Source of the DNA: DASPSM01 sp036008465
GTDB taxonomy: Bacteria; Planctomycetota; Planctomycetia; Planctomycetales; Planctomycetaceae
DNA length: 64,000 bases
Direction: 5' to 3'
Assembly (NCBI GenBank): GCA_036008465.1
Contig: DASYNP010000075.1
Coordinates: 10,105 to 74,104, forward strand
Part shown: one piece after another, positions 15,955-25,306 of the stretch
Position numbering within the stretch: the stretch's first letter is position 1
Layout: the number at the start of each line of letters is the position of its first letter
Notes under the pieces: generated by a model
What the model was told of the DNA's origin: nothing
Seen by the model: only the letters and a program-made list of their open reading frames with translations
Database searches by the model: none
Program-made: the position numbers and the translations under genes

Positions 15955-17295
15955 TCAATTCCGAATCGGCTCGGGCGTCGACTCCGCCGGAGCGAGCTCT
16001 TTGGGTGCGAACATCTCGCCGTCGAGCGCGTGCCCGAGCGAAGCCAATTGGGGCAAGCAGAGCGGTTCGTATCCTGTGGAATAGAACATCCCCAACTCGT
16101 GCCCTTCGTCGTCGGTTCCCGCCGCGCGATAGACAAAAATATCCTCGGTCACGTAATTGTCGTCGAAACAACCACACAGCTCCGAGATCCGAACGACCTT
16201 GCGTTCCCCCGAGGGAAGACGGGCGACATGCACCAAAATCTGAAAAGCCGAGGCGACTTGCTGGCGAGGTCCGTTCGCGGCCGACTCGCTCCGCGAACCC
16301 GCCACCATGAGTTCGATGCGCGCCAGTGCGTCTCGCGTGCCGACGGCATTGACCGTGAGCAACGTTCCGGCGTGACCGTTGCCGGCTGCATGCAGGAGGT
16401 CGGGCATTTCGCCGCCCCGCGCTTCGCCCAGCACGAGCCGGTCCGGCCGCATGCGCAGGGCACTTCGCAAAAGTTCCCGTAGCGTGACGTCGAGCTGGCC
16501 TGGGCGGTTGGACGATCGCGTTTCGAGCGACACCACGTTGGGCCGCCCGAGGTCGATTTCTGCCGTCTCCTCGATCGTGATGATCCGCTCACGCTCGGGA
16601 ATCAGCCGGGCCAGGCCGGCCAGAAGCGTCGTCTTTCCCGCTCCGGTCGCTCCCGAGATGAGTATGCTGAGGCGTCCCCGCACCGCGGCCGCCAGAAAAT
16701 AGGCCATCTCGAGTGCCATGGCGTCGCGCCCCACGAGGTCTTCGAGCGAGAGCGACTTCGCGCCGGTTCGGCGAATGGAAAGCATCGGGCCGCGGGCCGC
16801 GACCGGATGGATGATCGCGTTAAAGACGGTGCCGTCGGGGAGTCTGGCTTCGACGACGGGCGATCGTTCATTGATTCGATTCCCCGCTCGTCGGGCCAGT
16901 CGCTGGATCAGTTGGAGCACGTGCGCGTCGTCGGCAAAGCGGATTTCGGTCTCTGCCAGCAAACCGTCGCGCTCGATCGACACGTTATCGGGACCGTTCA
17001 CGAGGATTTCGCTGATCTCCGGGTCGCGCATCAGGGGCTCGAGAGGGCCGAAACCATAAATTTCGTTCAGGATTTCGCGGACCATCGGTTCGCGCATCTC
17101 GGGGGGCAGACCGACCGATTCGGAAGCACAGACGTGAGTCGCCAGGGCCTCGACCTCTTCGCGCAGCTCCCCTTCCGCCAGGTCGTTCGCTTTCGACAGA
17201 TCGACTGCGTCGACGATGCGGCGCTCGAGCGCCCGTTTCAACTTCTGGAACGACTTGCGGTCGTCGATGCGAATGCGCGGGCCGAAACCAATCAT
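15955..17295 (-). CDS. cpaF: CpaF/TadA-type secretion ATPase
   Basis: This 446-residue hexameric ATPase powers Tad/Flp pilus assembly. Walker A is GATGAGKTT (residues 215-223, Lys221), with the Asp box ERERIITIEETAEIDL, the Walker B region RPDRLVLGEARGGEMPDLL, and the His box GHAGTLLTVNA. The upstream all-alpha and PAS-like part contains YGFGPLEPLMRDPEISEILVNG, the signature of the CpaF branch. Length is usual. It lies 52 bp downstream of cpaB and 21 bp upstream of tadB on the same strand, so the four genes form one operon. No pilin, secretin, CpaE or prepilin peptidase gene is in this window. Confidence 0.95.
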   Translation of the reverse strand: MIGFGPRIRIDDRKSFQKLKRALERRIVDAVDLSKANDLAEGELREEVEALATHVCASESVGLPPEMREPMVREILNEIYGFGPLEPLMRDPEISEILVNGPDNVSIERDGLLAETEIRFADDAHVLQLIQRLARRAGNRINERSPVVEARLPDGTVFNAIIHPVAARGPMLSIRRTGAKSLSLEDLVGRDAMALEMAYFLAAAVRGRLSILISGATGAGKTTLLAGLARLIPERERIITIEETAEIDLGRPNVVSLETRSSNRPGQLDVTLRELLRSALRMRPDRLVLGEARGGEMPDLLHAAGNGHAGTLLTVNAVGTRDALARIELMVAGSRSESAANGPRQQVASAFQILVHVARLPSGERKVVRISELCGCFDDNYVTEDIFVYRAAGTDDEGHELGMFYSTGYEPLCLPQLASLGHALDGEMFAPKELAPAESTPEPIRN

Positions 17296-17347
17296 CGCGT
17301 GGGACGCCTTGCGGGCTCGAGTAGGCTGCGTTTAATCGACACAAAAG

Positions 17348-18334
17348 TCATCGGATGGCCGTCTGACCGGGGGCGATCGACACGCGTTCGGGAGGTGGAA
17401 GCGGAACCGATCGTGTCGGGGACCTTCGTGTCCAGAGGGGCGTCTTGCTCGACAGGTCGGTGGGCACTGATGTTGCCGGCGAATTCTCGGTCTTCTTCTG
17501 TTCCTCAAACTGGCGGGTCGAACGCGTGGTTCCCTTGTAGACCTCGGTTGTAAACGTGCCTGTCGGGCCAGCCGGCCGGGCGGTTGCGGTGGGATCAGGA
17601 GGCAGTCCGAGAATCTCGTCCAAGGTGGCCCGGTCGCGGTCGCGAAGCGCGATCCCGCCATCTCCCTTTCCGTCGGGGTTGTAACTGAGCGCGATGTTGC
17701 CCCGCTCCCGCGCGAGGATCAGGATTGCGGCCTGATCGGGCGTCAGCTCGAGCGTGGCGACGTCGTTCGTCTCGTTGGCTGAGGCACCCTGACTGGCGGC
17801 CAAGAGCCGTACTCCGCGAAAGAGCGTGAGCGTCATGCCCCCGCGGACTCGGACAGCATTTGAGACGTCGTCTCGGGGCGTCAGGTAGACATCCACGTAT
17901 TGCCCTTCCTTCAGGCCAAGGAGCGGTGCGACTCCACGCCGTAGCGCGATCGAAACGGCCCGCATTCCGCGCGGAACCGTCGGCAGCGAACGTTCGCCGA
18001 GCGGGAACAGTTGGCCCAGACGAATGACGGAGCCCGGCAGGATCCGCTCCTTCACCGTGCGACCGATCAAAGCCGGTTCCTGAACCAGCGCATCGGACGC
18101 CAGAGCGTCGGCTCGAACGCGGCTCATTGCCAGATGAGCGGCCGTGATCACCGTTCCCGGTTCGAGCGTGCCAGTCGCTGTCGGAACACTGCGGGATTCA
18201 ACGGTCGGCGCCCGCCCTGTCGGCTGGCTGCGCGACTCTTCCGCTCGCATCAACTTGGCAAAGTACGCGGTCACCAAGAGACCGACCACGACCACCATCA
18301 TCGTGCTCACCCCGGCAGGGGTCAGACGTCTCAT
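17348..18334 (-). CDS. cpaB: Flp pilus assembly protein CpaB
   Basis: This protein of about 328 residues starts with an N-terminal membrane anchor (GVSTMMVVVVGLLVTAYFAKLM). An SAF domain follows (GTLEPGTVITAAHLAMSRVRAD, then RTVKERILPGSVIRLGQLFP), and then a RcpC/CpaB-type domain (GMRAVSIALRRGVAPLLGLKEGQYVDVYLT). A proline/threonine-rich tail ends the protein. CpaB-like proteins sit in the periplasm and stabilise the secretin channel. I chose the ATG at 18334 because GGGGAG lies eight bases upstream; in-frame TTG and ATG codons up to 18355 are possible. It is the first gene of the Tad operon. Confidence 0.88.
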   Translation of the reverse strand: MRRLTPAGVSTMMVVVVGLLVTAYFAKLMRAEESRSQPTGRAPTVESRSVPTATGTLEPGTVITAAHLAMSRVRADALASDALVQEPALIGRTVKERILPGSVIRLGQLFPLGERSLPTVPRGMRAVSIALRRGVAPLLGLKEGQYVDVYLTPRDDVSNAVRVRGGMTLTLFRGVRLLAASQGASANETNDVATLELTPDQAAILILARERGNIALSYNPDGKGDGGIALRDRDRATLDEILGLPPDPTATARPAGPTGTFTTEVYKGTTRSTRQFEEQKKTENSPATSVPTDLSSKTPLWTRRSPTRSVPLPPPERVSIAPGQTAIR

Positions 18335-18626
18335 CGGCATCGCTCCCCAATTCAACGTAACATCGGCTCAACGTGACATCGGCGCGCAGAAGTCGCAGCC
18401 CGACCTCTTCTCTTCGGTTCCCAAGCACCTGCTGATTGCGGCCGCTTGGCTTCCCCCGCAAAGAACGACAGATCGGAGAGGCCGTATGTGCGTGGGGAAC
18501 TGGACGAAGAGGGGAGACTTGGAATAACCGGTCCAATCGGCGCGACCCGGGCGCGGCTCGATGAAACTCCAATTGGCCGGCGAAGTGCCGCGGCGGTAAA
18601 CTAATAGAGGTAGAGTGAGAGGAATT

Positions 18627-18902
18627 ATGTCCAAGCTGGATTTCCGGAACATCGAGAAAGATCCGACACGGTGTGGGGGACAGCCCGTTGTCGCTGGCAC
18701 CCGCATTCGCGTCGCCACGATCCTCGCCTGCTATCGGCAGGGGCTGACGGTCGAGGAAATCGTTCAGCAGTACGTGCCCTTGAAGCCGGCGGATGTTCAT
18801 GACGCCCTGGCGTACGCCTACGATCACCTCGACGAAATCGAGGCCAGTCTGGCCGACGACGACGAAACGGCGGCAAAAGCAACGATTTCGCCGACTCCCT
18901 GA
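18627..18902 (+). CDS. DUF433 antitoxin
   Basis: The 91-residue protein has the typical DUF433 pattern: RCGGQPVVAGTRIRVATILACYRQGLTVEEIVQQYVPLKPADVHDALAYAYDH. This small helix-turn-helix-like domain usually acts as the antitoxin of DUF5615 toxins. The start at 18627 has GAGAGGA just upstream and is better than the in-frame ATG 12 bases earlier. The stop is followed after three bases by the toxin start. It is transcribed away from the Tad operon across a 292-bp gap. Confidence 0.9.
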   Translation: MSKLDFRNIEKDPTRCGGQPVVAGTRIRVATILACYRQGLTVEEIVQQYVPLKPADVHDALAYAYDHLDEIEASLADDDETAAKATISPTP

Positions 18903-18905
18903 CCA

Positions 18906-19256
18906 ATGAGCGCAATCCGCTTCTTCACGGATGAAGACGTGTATGGAGCGGCTGTTCGTGCACTGCGATCCGCCGGAATCGATGCGGTGTCAACGCCTGA
19001 AACCGCGCGTTTGGGCGAATCTGATGAGTCGCAACTCGAGTGGGCGACGGCCGAGCGGCGCACCTTCGTCACATTCAACGTCGCGCATTTTGCAGCGCTG
19101 CACGGCATCTGGCTGCGACAAGGTCGACATCACGCGGGGATAGTGCTGTCGAACCAACGCCCGCTCGGCGATCTTGTGAGGCGTCTGCTGAGACTTGCCG
19201 CCGCGGTCGATTCGGAAGCGATGGCGGACCGGCTGGAATTCCTCAGTGACTGGTGA
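18906..19256 (+). CDS. DUF5615 PIN-like toxin
   Basis: The 116-residue protein opens with FFTDEDVYGAAVRALRSAGIDAVSTPE. It has a central ATAERRTFVTFNVAHFAAL and an H-H-x-G-I-V-L strand (GRHHAGIVLSNQRP), the typical layout of PIN-like DUF5615 proteins. Acidic residues D9, E10 and D11 and the Asn in FNVAHF probably form the metal site; the usual T(N/D)D is TFN here. Proteins of this family are predicted ribonucleases. The gene follows its DUF433 partner by three bases, so the two form a type II toxin-antitoxin operon. Confidence 0.88.
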   Translation: MSAIRFFTDEDVYGAAVRALRSAGIDAVSTPETARLGESDESQLEWATAERRTFVTFNVAHFAALHGIWLRQGRHHAGIVLSNQRPLGDLVRRLLRLAAAVDSEAMADRLEFLSDW

Positions 19257-19295
19257 CTCCGGCCCCGGCCCGACGCGGTTTAATTGCTGCGCTCG

Positions 19296-22268
19296 CTATC
19301 CGGCCTTCTTTTGCGGCGCAGGTTTGGCAGCTGGCGCCTTCGGCGGATTGGCTTTTTCCGGAGCCGGCTTGTCCTTCACCAGAACCTGGAACGGCTCAGA
19401 GTAGGTCGTCGCGAAAACGCCGCTGGCGTAGGGGTGTCGGACCACTTCGGCTTTGACGACGAATTCGATCGCGGGCTCGGCGACGTCGGCGGGCACGGTG
19501 ACTTTGAGCAGGCCCTTGCCCGACGCCAGCGGCATCGCCTGATCTGGCCGCGCAGCGACGAGCGGCTTGAACCGCTGCTTGTTGGGCGCGACCAGGCGGC
19601 CCGCCTCCGTCGACACCAGGGACAGCCGCACCCAGGCGTCGGGTTCGACGCCCAGCGCTTTCTTGCTGGCTGCCGTCAGCACGATGGGCCAAGCGACCTC
19701 GCTGCCTTTGTAGACTTCGTGGGGCAACGCCGCCAGATCGACTTGAAGGGGCGAACTGGAACGAGCGCCCACGGGAACACGGTCGAGAAAACCGGAGAGC
19801 TCGGCCTGATTTGGAACTTCGATCACCGCGGCTCGCCGAATCGCCGGCTTGACGCCGACCGACTCCCCCACGATCCGCAATCCTCGGGCAGCCGCTTCCG
19901 GCGCTGATCCGGTCGTGGTAAAGGTGACGAACAGTTTGCGGCTTTGCCCATCGGCGGGAATTTCTTTCGGCGCGATTGTGATGCTGCCGGCCGCGACGCC
20001 CTCCCCTTCCAATCGCAGCTTGATCGGCCCGGCGTAGCCCCGTCGGTCGACTTGCAACGGGACCATCGTCCGGCCGTTCTTTGGGATATTGATGCGCGTC
20101 TCCAACAAAGCGAGTGAGAAGTCCGGCGCGGCCGCCGGCGAGATTCGCAATCGGTAGACGAAGTGCCGACCACCGCGACCGTTCAGATCGCGCACGGCGA
20201 CCTCGATCGATGAAGCGTCGGCGGGAACCTGAAATTGGAAGCCTTTGCCGGCCGCTCCGGGCGTGCCGCCGTCGCCGCCCAGCGGCTTGCGATCGGGGTG
20301 CGAATAGATCGAGATATCTCCCTCCACGGGCGAGTTCAAAGAGCGGCTGTCGAGCGACAAAGAGAGCAAAGTGCCGGGAGTAACGGCCAGCAGATAGCGG
20401 TCGATCTCCCCCTCCTTCGCCAGCCGCCCATTGATTGCCACCGAGTCGTGCCCCTTGTCGGCAAACCGCGCGTCGATTGTTTGCAGCTGCTCGGCCGGCT
20501 GCGGTACCTCCAAGATCTCGATGCCGTCGCTGATGCCCAACGGCGGCAGCGGACCCGAGGCGTGCAGCTGACGGGGCACCGGCAGAAGCTTCGCCAGCCC
20601 CGCGGGATCACCTTTCAGATTTGCGTCGATCATCGTGCCGGGCGGAATTCCGGCGCCAACCGGCTCGACGGGCCAGTCGGACCCACGCGGAATGACCGGC
20701 GGGTAGTAGGCATCCACCGATCGAAAATCGCCCAGCAACAACCGAAACGGGCTGTCGGCTGGCGCGTTGTAGGCCAGATCGTGCAGCTCGACGACGTACA
20801 ATCCGTCGGCCGGAAGAGTCAGCTCGGCACGCGCATCGCCGCGCAAAAACGCCTTGCCCCATTCGATGGCAATCGTCGAACCGGAGGCGTTCTTCAACTC
20901 GAGCACCGGGTCGAGCCGCGAGCCGATGCGCCGCGCCTCGACCTCGGCAACGAGCCTGTCGCCGGCATGACCGCGAAAGTAAACGTGACTTTGACCGGCC
21001 CCTGCGATCAAGCCGGAAAATGCCGCCGGCAGCGAGGTGGGACGATCCTCAGTGCTGTCGCCGACTAGCCATTGGCTTAAGCCGTCGAGCGCAATGCCCA
21101 TGGGATTGCTCACTCCGCCGGACGTAAACACCGTGAGGGGATAAATCCCCGGCGGCGCGTCGGCCGGCACGGTGATCTCGACGAGCAGGTGTCGAGCGTT
21201 GGAACTCTTGGCCACGGTCTGCTTGATGCCGGGGATCGGAAGATCGACCCGCGCATTGCCCGCCAGCCGATTGCCGTTGATCATCAGTCGGGTCGTCTGG
21301 CCGATCTGGAGACCAAACTGCGAGAGCGATTCGATCGCCGGAGGCTCATCCAGCGGCTTGACCGGTTCCAACTCGCGACGAGCCAGCTCGGGACCGTGGG
21401 GACCGGCCACTTCCAGAAACAATTGCCGCACGTCGGAGGGGGACAGGGCACGCGTGAAGAGCAGGAATTCATCGATCACGCCGCTCGTGTACTCGATCTC
21501 GGGCGTGCTGCAGCCCAACGTGAGGGGAGCGTCATTGAGCAGGCCGGCCGCGTTCACCTTCGTGAACCACGCGTCCTGGTTGTGAATTCGCCCGGAGCCC
21601 ACGACGGATTGCGGCGCGGCGGGCTCACCGTTCACAAACAGCCGGGCTCGAACGTCGTAAAGATCCGGATCGTCGCCGAGCGGCGAGTCCTCATCGACCT
21701 CGAGCGTGGCCGTGAGATGGACGAGCCGTCGCGTCCCCAGCACCTTCCGGGCGCTGTAACTGGCGACCCGGAAGCCGCCGCCGTCGTTCACGTAAAGTTG
21801 GAACACATCGCTGGCGGGAACATAGTTGATGCCGTAATTCGCGCCGCGAGGGCCGGAAGAACGTTTCGCCAAAATGCCGTGGGGTGCGTTGTCAGTAGCG
21901 GGATGCAAACTGACAAAGAAAAAGCTGAGCGTGACCGCATCCGGGCGACTGGTGTAGGGAATGTCGACGAGTCGCACCGATTGACGTTTTGCAGCATCGA
22001 AGCGAAGGGCGCTTCTTCCACGCTGGTTCCAGAACGGGCTGGGAACCCGCGACGGAGCGTTGACAAGCTTCGCCGCGAACGGCTCGGCAATCCGCTTGAC
22101 CGAAACGGCACCCGGCCGATCCGCGTCATCAAACGAGACGCTCACAGCCGCGCCGGCTCGAATCGATTTAGCGCCGGCCGCATTCACAAGTGAAACGGGA
22201 AACAGCAACCCCAGGCAAAAAACTGCGGCCAAAACGCGAACGGACCGGGAAAGGGCGAAACGGACCAT
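19296..22268 (-). CDS. Large secreted protein with LamG-like, IPT-like and PPC domains
   Basis: This 990-residue protein has a signal peptide (residues 1-30, VLAAVFCLGLLFPVSLVNA). A concanavalin/LamG-like domain follows at about residues 70-280, with GVIDEFLLFTRALSPSDVRQLF at its end. Next are a short IPT/Ig-like segment near 300-390, a bacterial pre-peptidase C-terminal (PPC) type domain (DRLVAEVEARRIGSRLDPVLELKNASG) and a second PPC-like domain (EIDRYLLAVTPGTLLSLSL). The C-terminal region is rich in beta-strands and ends in a Lys/Pro/Ala-rich tail. Such proteins are abundant in planctomycetes, often near DUF1549 or DUF1501 genes. No catalytic residues are visible. The gene is monocistronic. 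Confidence 0.85.
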   Translation of the reverse strand: MVRFALSRSVRVLAAVFCLGLLFPVSLVNAAGAKSIRAGAAVSVSFDDADRPGAVSVKRIAEPFAAKLVNAPSRVPSPFWNQRGRSALRFDAAKRQSVRLVDIPYTSRPDAVTLSFFFVSLHPATDNAPHGILAKRSSGPRGANYGINYVPASDVFQLYVNDGGGFRVASYSARKVLGTRRLVHLTATLEVDEDSPLGDDPDLYDVRARLFVNGEPAAPQSVVGSGRIHNQDAWFTKVNAAGLLNDAPLTLGCSTPEIEYTSGVIDEFLLFTRALSPSDVRQLFLEVAGPHGPELARRELEPVKPLDEPPAIESLSQFGLQIGQTTRLMINGNRLAGNARVDLPIPGIKQTVAKSSNARHLLVEITVPADAPPGIYPLTVFTSGGVSNPMGIALDGLSQWLVGDSTEDRPTSLPAAFSGLIAGAGQSHVYFRGHAGDRLVAEVEARRIGSRLDPVLELKNASGSTIAIEWGKAFLRGDARAELTLPADGLYVVELHDLAYNAPADSPFRLLLGDFRSVDAYYPPVIPRGSDWPVEPVGAGIPPGTMIDANLKGDPAGLAKLLPVPRQLHASGPLPPLGISDGIEILEVPQPAEQLQTIDARFADKGHDSVAINGRLAKEGEIDRYLLAVTPGTLLSLSLDSRSLNSPVEGDISIYSHPDRKPLGGDGGTPGAAGKGFQFQVPADASSIEVAVRDLNGRGGRHFVYRLRISPAAAPDFSLALLETRINIPKNGRTMVPLQVDRRGYAGPIKLRLEGEGVAAGSITIAPKEIPADGQSRKLFVTFTTTGSAPEAAARGLRIVGESVGVKPAIRRAAVIEVPNQAELSGFLDRVPVGARSSSPLQVDLAALPHEVYKGSEVAWPIVLTAASKKALGVEPDAWVRLSLVSTEAGRLVAPNKQRFKPLVAARPDQAMPLASGKGLLKVTVPADVAEPAIEFVVKAEVVRHPYASGVFATTYSEPFQVLVKDKPAPEKANPPKAPAAKPAPQKKAG

Positions 22269-22404
22269 GCGGGCGGGACCCCTTTGGAGGGCGAAACGGC
22301 GGGAGGATTGTCAACCCGCCATTGTAACCCGCCCTCGGGGGGTTTTTAAGCGCGGTCCGCGATAGCTGCCGCTCATTCAAGCGGGGAGCAAGCACGACGC
22401 TCTC

Positions 22405-22526
22405 GGGTGCCACGGCTGAGCTCGCTCAGCCGTGTTCTTCCCGGAGGTTTGCGGTCAGTGGAATAGCAAGCGTAATACCTGCGGTGAAGAGCACGGCTGA
22501 GCCGAAACGTCTCAGCCGTGGCACCC
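22405..22526. repeat. Nested inverted-repeat element (GGGTGCCACGGCTGAG)
   Basis: Perfect 16-bp arms GGGTGCCACGGCTGAG (22405-22420) and CTCAGCCGTGGCACCC (22511-22526). Each end also folds on itself (CACGGCTGAG-CTCG-CTCAGCCGTG on the left), so the element can form either two hairpins or one large stem. It lies upstream of the 990-aa protein gene and downstream of the Cys-rich gene, in a gap of about 280 bp. Confidence 0.8.
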
Positions 22527-22550
22527 GACTGGCGCGGCCTTCGCCGGCAA

Positions 22551-23531
22551 CTATTCGCGGCGCGCCAGTTCGTCGTCCGTCAGCCTGCTAAAAGGCAAGG
22601 GCTCGCCGACCCGGCTACGTACGATCGTTCGGGAATTTTGTGCCGTCAGGATCTGCGTGTGGAAGCCGGCCGAGACGCTTTGACGAAACAGTCGCATCTC
22701 CGCCCGCTCGGGTTGAACTCGCGGCGGCCGGGAGTTGTCGGTCACGTCGAGCGCTGCCGCGGTGCTCGAAGTTCCGACCGGCCGACGCTCGAAACGCGTT
22801 CCCTTATCGTCCGGCGGCAAGGACGTCCGCTTGGGAACCGTTGTCGACGGAACACCTGGGATGGGTTCGCCCGGACCAATACCGGGCGGATACCCAGGCT
22901 GGTTTGTGGAACCCGGCGGAAGGGCCGGAGTGGTCTCGTAGGTGGGCGTCGGACAACAGCCCGCTCCGCAAGGACCCGGCGTCCCCGCGCAACTCGGAAG
23001 GCAACTGCCACAACCTCCCGGCGCGCAACATCCGGCTCCGCACGCACCGGGACCACACGGGCCGCACGCCAATCCGCACGCGGGACCACCGCAATAACTG
23101 CCGCAACACGGCCGACATCCACTCGGTCCGCAGGGCGAACCGCAGGGGCTGCCGCTGAAAGAACTACAGCGCGGACCACAGATTGAACCACACGCTCCGC
23201 CGCAGACGGCCCCGCACGGCGGGCCGCACATTGGGCCGCAAGACGGGCCGCAAGACGGGCCACAACACGACCCGCACGGCGAGCAGCATCTCCCGCCGCC
23301 GAATAGTCCGAAGCCGAACGACGAGCGCGGGCAGCCGCAACCAGCCGAACATCCAAAGCCGCAGCCACCCGGTGGACAGCAACAACCAGGGCCGGGTGAG
23401 CACGGTCCCGAGCACATCGAGGGTCCGATTCCACAAGATCCGCAACCGCCGGATCCGCAACCGGGGCCACAACATTGACCATATCCGGACGTCGAACAAA
23501 AGGTCATCGCCGCCACTGCGGCAACCGTCAT
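22551..23531 (-). CDS. Secreted Cys/Gly-rich repeat protein
   Basis: A protein of about 327 residues. Its first 19 residues (MTVAAVAAMTFCSTSGYGQ) look like a signal peptide lacking basic residues. A region of about 180 residues has very many cysteines in CGP, CGS and GPxCG units (for example CGPSCGPSCGPMCGPPCG). The last 120 residues are a low-cysteine Pro/Thr region and a tail with SRPPRVQPERAEM. I cannot assign a function; the repeats suggest a cross-linked extracellular or cell-wall protein. The reading frame stays open upstream to 24119, but that part has poor coding character. The start at 23531 is chosen by signal peptide and has no strong Shine-Dalgarno sequence. Confidence 0.6.
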   Translation of the reverse strand: MTVAAVAAMTFCSTSGYGQCCGPGCGSGGCGSCGIGPSMCSGPCSPGPGCCCPPGGCGFGCSAGCGCPRSSFGFGLFGGGRCCSPCGSCCGPSCGPSCGPMCGPPCGAVCGGACGSICGPRCSSFSGSPCGSPCGPSGCRPCCGSYCGGPACGLACGPCGPGACGAGCCAPGGCGSCLPSCAGTPGPCGAGCCPTPTYETTPALPPGSTNQPGYPPGIGPGEPIPGVPSTTVPKRTSLPPDDKGTRFERRPVGTSSTAAALDVTDNSRPPRVQPERAEMRLFRQSVSAGFHTQILTAQNSRTIVRSRVGEPLPFSRLTDDELARRE

Positions 23532-24221
23532 GATGAAAACTCGGCGCGGCCACGTGTGAAGTGGCGAAACGGGTGCGCCGAAGACGGTTGAATCAAAGCT
23601 CGCCGGCACCGGATAGGACCAGCCGATCGAGGCGGCCTGCGGGCGCGACGTTCCCCGGACATACGGAGGAACGACTGGTCGAACGGCGATCGGGACAGGG
23701 ATCGGTACGATGGCAAGCCGGGTCTCGCGCCAGGGCAGCGACCACCCGATATGTCTTTGCATCGGTGGGATCAGCCAATTTCGCAAACGGCGGGAACCCC
23801 GCGCCCATCCGATGTGGCGTATTCCGTACGAGATCCCGCGCGCAGCAGCTCTGCGAGCTGCGTCGACCAAGCCAGACATGGGCAGACACCTCCGGCGAAG
23901 CGCCGATCGAGTGGAACCAGCGGCCCCGCAGGGAGTGCTGTCACACGGACACGCCGCGATAAGCTGGCTCTCCTTTCGCAATCGCCATGCCGCGGCAAGA
24001 CTTGAAGAGGCGACCTGCGTCGCAACATGCCGTCGACTTGGCGGCACACGTCGCGAAAGTCGCAAGATCTTGCGAAAAATGGCCGAACCGCCGACTCCGA
24101 TCCCAACTTCGCAATCCATCCAGCTGGACAGCTTCCGGCCGGTCGCATTGCATTTTTTGCAACGCAGAGAGTGAAGAATCGGCTACGTTGAAGTCGGCGG
24201 TTGGGCGACTCGCCCGGGCCA
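23532..24221. other. 690-bp gap without a clear gene
   Basis: Several frames stay open here because of GC content, including an upstream extension of the Cys-rich gene and plus-strand frames of 130-150 codons. None has a convincing start, Shine-Dalgarno sequence or protein-like composition. The promoter of the Cys-rich gene must lie in it. The stretch 24120-24170 is AT-richer (GCATTTTTTGCAA). Confidence 0.5.
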
Positions 24222-24686
24222 TCACACCGTGACGAAGCTCATGTGCAGCTCCGCATGACGGAGGCACATTTGATTGCACTCCTCGACGGTCATCGGACCG
24301 AGGAACGGGTGGGCCGATCGCTGCTGCTCGGTCTTCAACCGCTCGGTCGATCGGCGGAAGTGCTCGAGCGCCGCCGCGGCATCGGTTTCTCCAGGCACCA
24401 GCACGGCGGCCGCCTTCGGGTTCAACTTGAACCCGGGGGTGAGCCCCTTCATGAGCACCCGCTTCTTAAAAACGAGCCGGCCGAGCGTCCGCACGGGCCA
24501 GGGTGTGCTGAAACCGAAGCCGTCAATCATTTTGTCCTGAGCGGTGGCCAAGTGCTCGAGAATTTGACCCAGCGACCAATTGCCTGTCGTGCCGGCTTTG
24601 GCGCCGACCGCGCGTTGGGCGTCGGCAACAACCTCGTCGAGGCAGCTGTATCGTACCCGGCGCCGCGTCGGTGTCGCAGTGGCCAT
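24222..24686 (-). CDS. DUF1569 (DinB-like) protein
   Basis: This 154-residue helical protein has the DinB-superfamily elements WSLGQILEHLATAQDKMIDGF and the C-terminal CNQMCLRHAELHMSFV. The histidines H48 (LEHLA), H143 and H147 could form the three-histidine metal site of the fold. DUF1569 proteins are typical of planctomycetes and bacteroidetes; the function is unknown, with thiol- or stress-related activity suggested for the superfamily. GGAG lies seven bases before the ATG. It is alone on the minus strand. Confidence 0.85.
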   Translation of the reverse strand: MATATPTRRRVRYSCLDEVVADAQRAVGAKAGTTGNWSLGQILEHLATAQDKMIDGFGFSTPWPVRTLGRLVFKKRVLMKGLTPGFKLNPKAAAVLVPGETDAAAALEHFRRSTERLKTEQQRSAHPFLGPMTVEECNQMCLRHAELHMSFVTV

Positions 24687-24889
24687 AAAACGCTCCTGAT
24701 GATGGCTGGAAAAGATGACAGCCAGTATACGGGCGCTTCGGCGACCAAGGCAAAGTCCAAAAGGATCGGCAACGGGTTTGACTCAATTCCCGGCTGGCGG
24801 GAGTGCAGAAGTCGACGCTTTGCTAAGATTCTGGATGACCCGGACAATCCGCTTTGGTACAACGGCACTGAGGATCAAACAGCACTGTG

Positions 24890-25306
24890 ATGAACTGGCA
24901 TTGGCCTCGCAAGGACCGTTCGATGGGCCGACTGGAACAGACGCAGTTCCATAAAATCTTTGTGGCCGAAGTCGAGGGACGCACGCTGGTCGTCACGCCG
25001 CGGGGCGATTCGATCGGCTTTCGCGACTCCGACGTTGCCAACGAGCTGAACACGCTGCTCTCGCTCATCGGCACTCCGGGCATCGTCAACCTGGTCGTCG
25101 ACTTTGGGAGTGCCGAATATTTCGGCTCGACGATGATCGGCGCGATCAATCAGCTCGGCACCCGGTTTCGCGAGATCGGCGGCAAGATTGCCTTGTGCAG
25201 CCTCTCGCCGCAGATGTCCGACATGCTCGACATCATGCACATGGGCGATCTGTGGATGAAGTTTGATACGCGCAAGATCGCCCTGCGCTTCATGAGCAAG
25301 ACTTGA
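24890..25306 (+). CDS. STAS-domain protein (anti-sigma factor antagonist-like)
   Basis: The protein of about 138 residues has the STAS fold: VEGRTLVVTPRGDSIGFRDSDVANELNTLLS, then NLVVDFGSAEYFGSTMIGAINQLGTRF, and the last helix. Ser in FGSTMIG is at the position phosphorylated in SpoIIAA-type proteins, so it may be a partner in a switch with an anti-sigma kinase. No kinase is adjacent. A GTG three bases upstream of the ATG is an alternative start. The stop codon overlaps the start of the radical-SAM gene (TTGA), which implies translational coupling. Confidence 0.85.
   Translation: MNWHWPRKDRSMGRLEQTQFHKIFVAEVEGRTLVVTPRGDSIGFRDSDVANELNTLLSLIGTPGIVNLVVDFGSAEYFGSTMIGAINQLGTRFREIGGKIALCSLSPQMSDMLDIMHMGDLWMKFDTRKIALRFMSKT

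Noticed and set aside
23561..24174. Plus-strand frames of 130-155 codons upstream of the DUF1569 gene
   Set aside because: Arg-rich composition, no Shine-Dalgarno sequence and no family resemblance; both strands look equally open because of the GC content.
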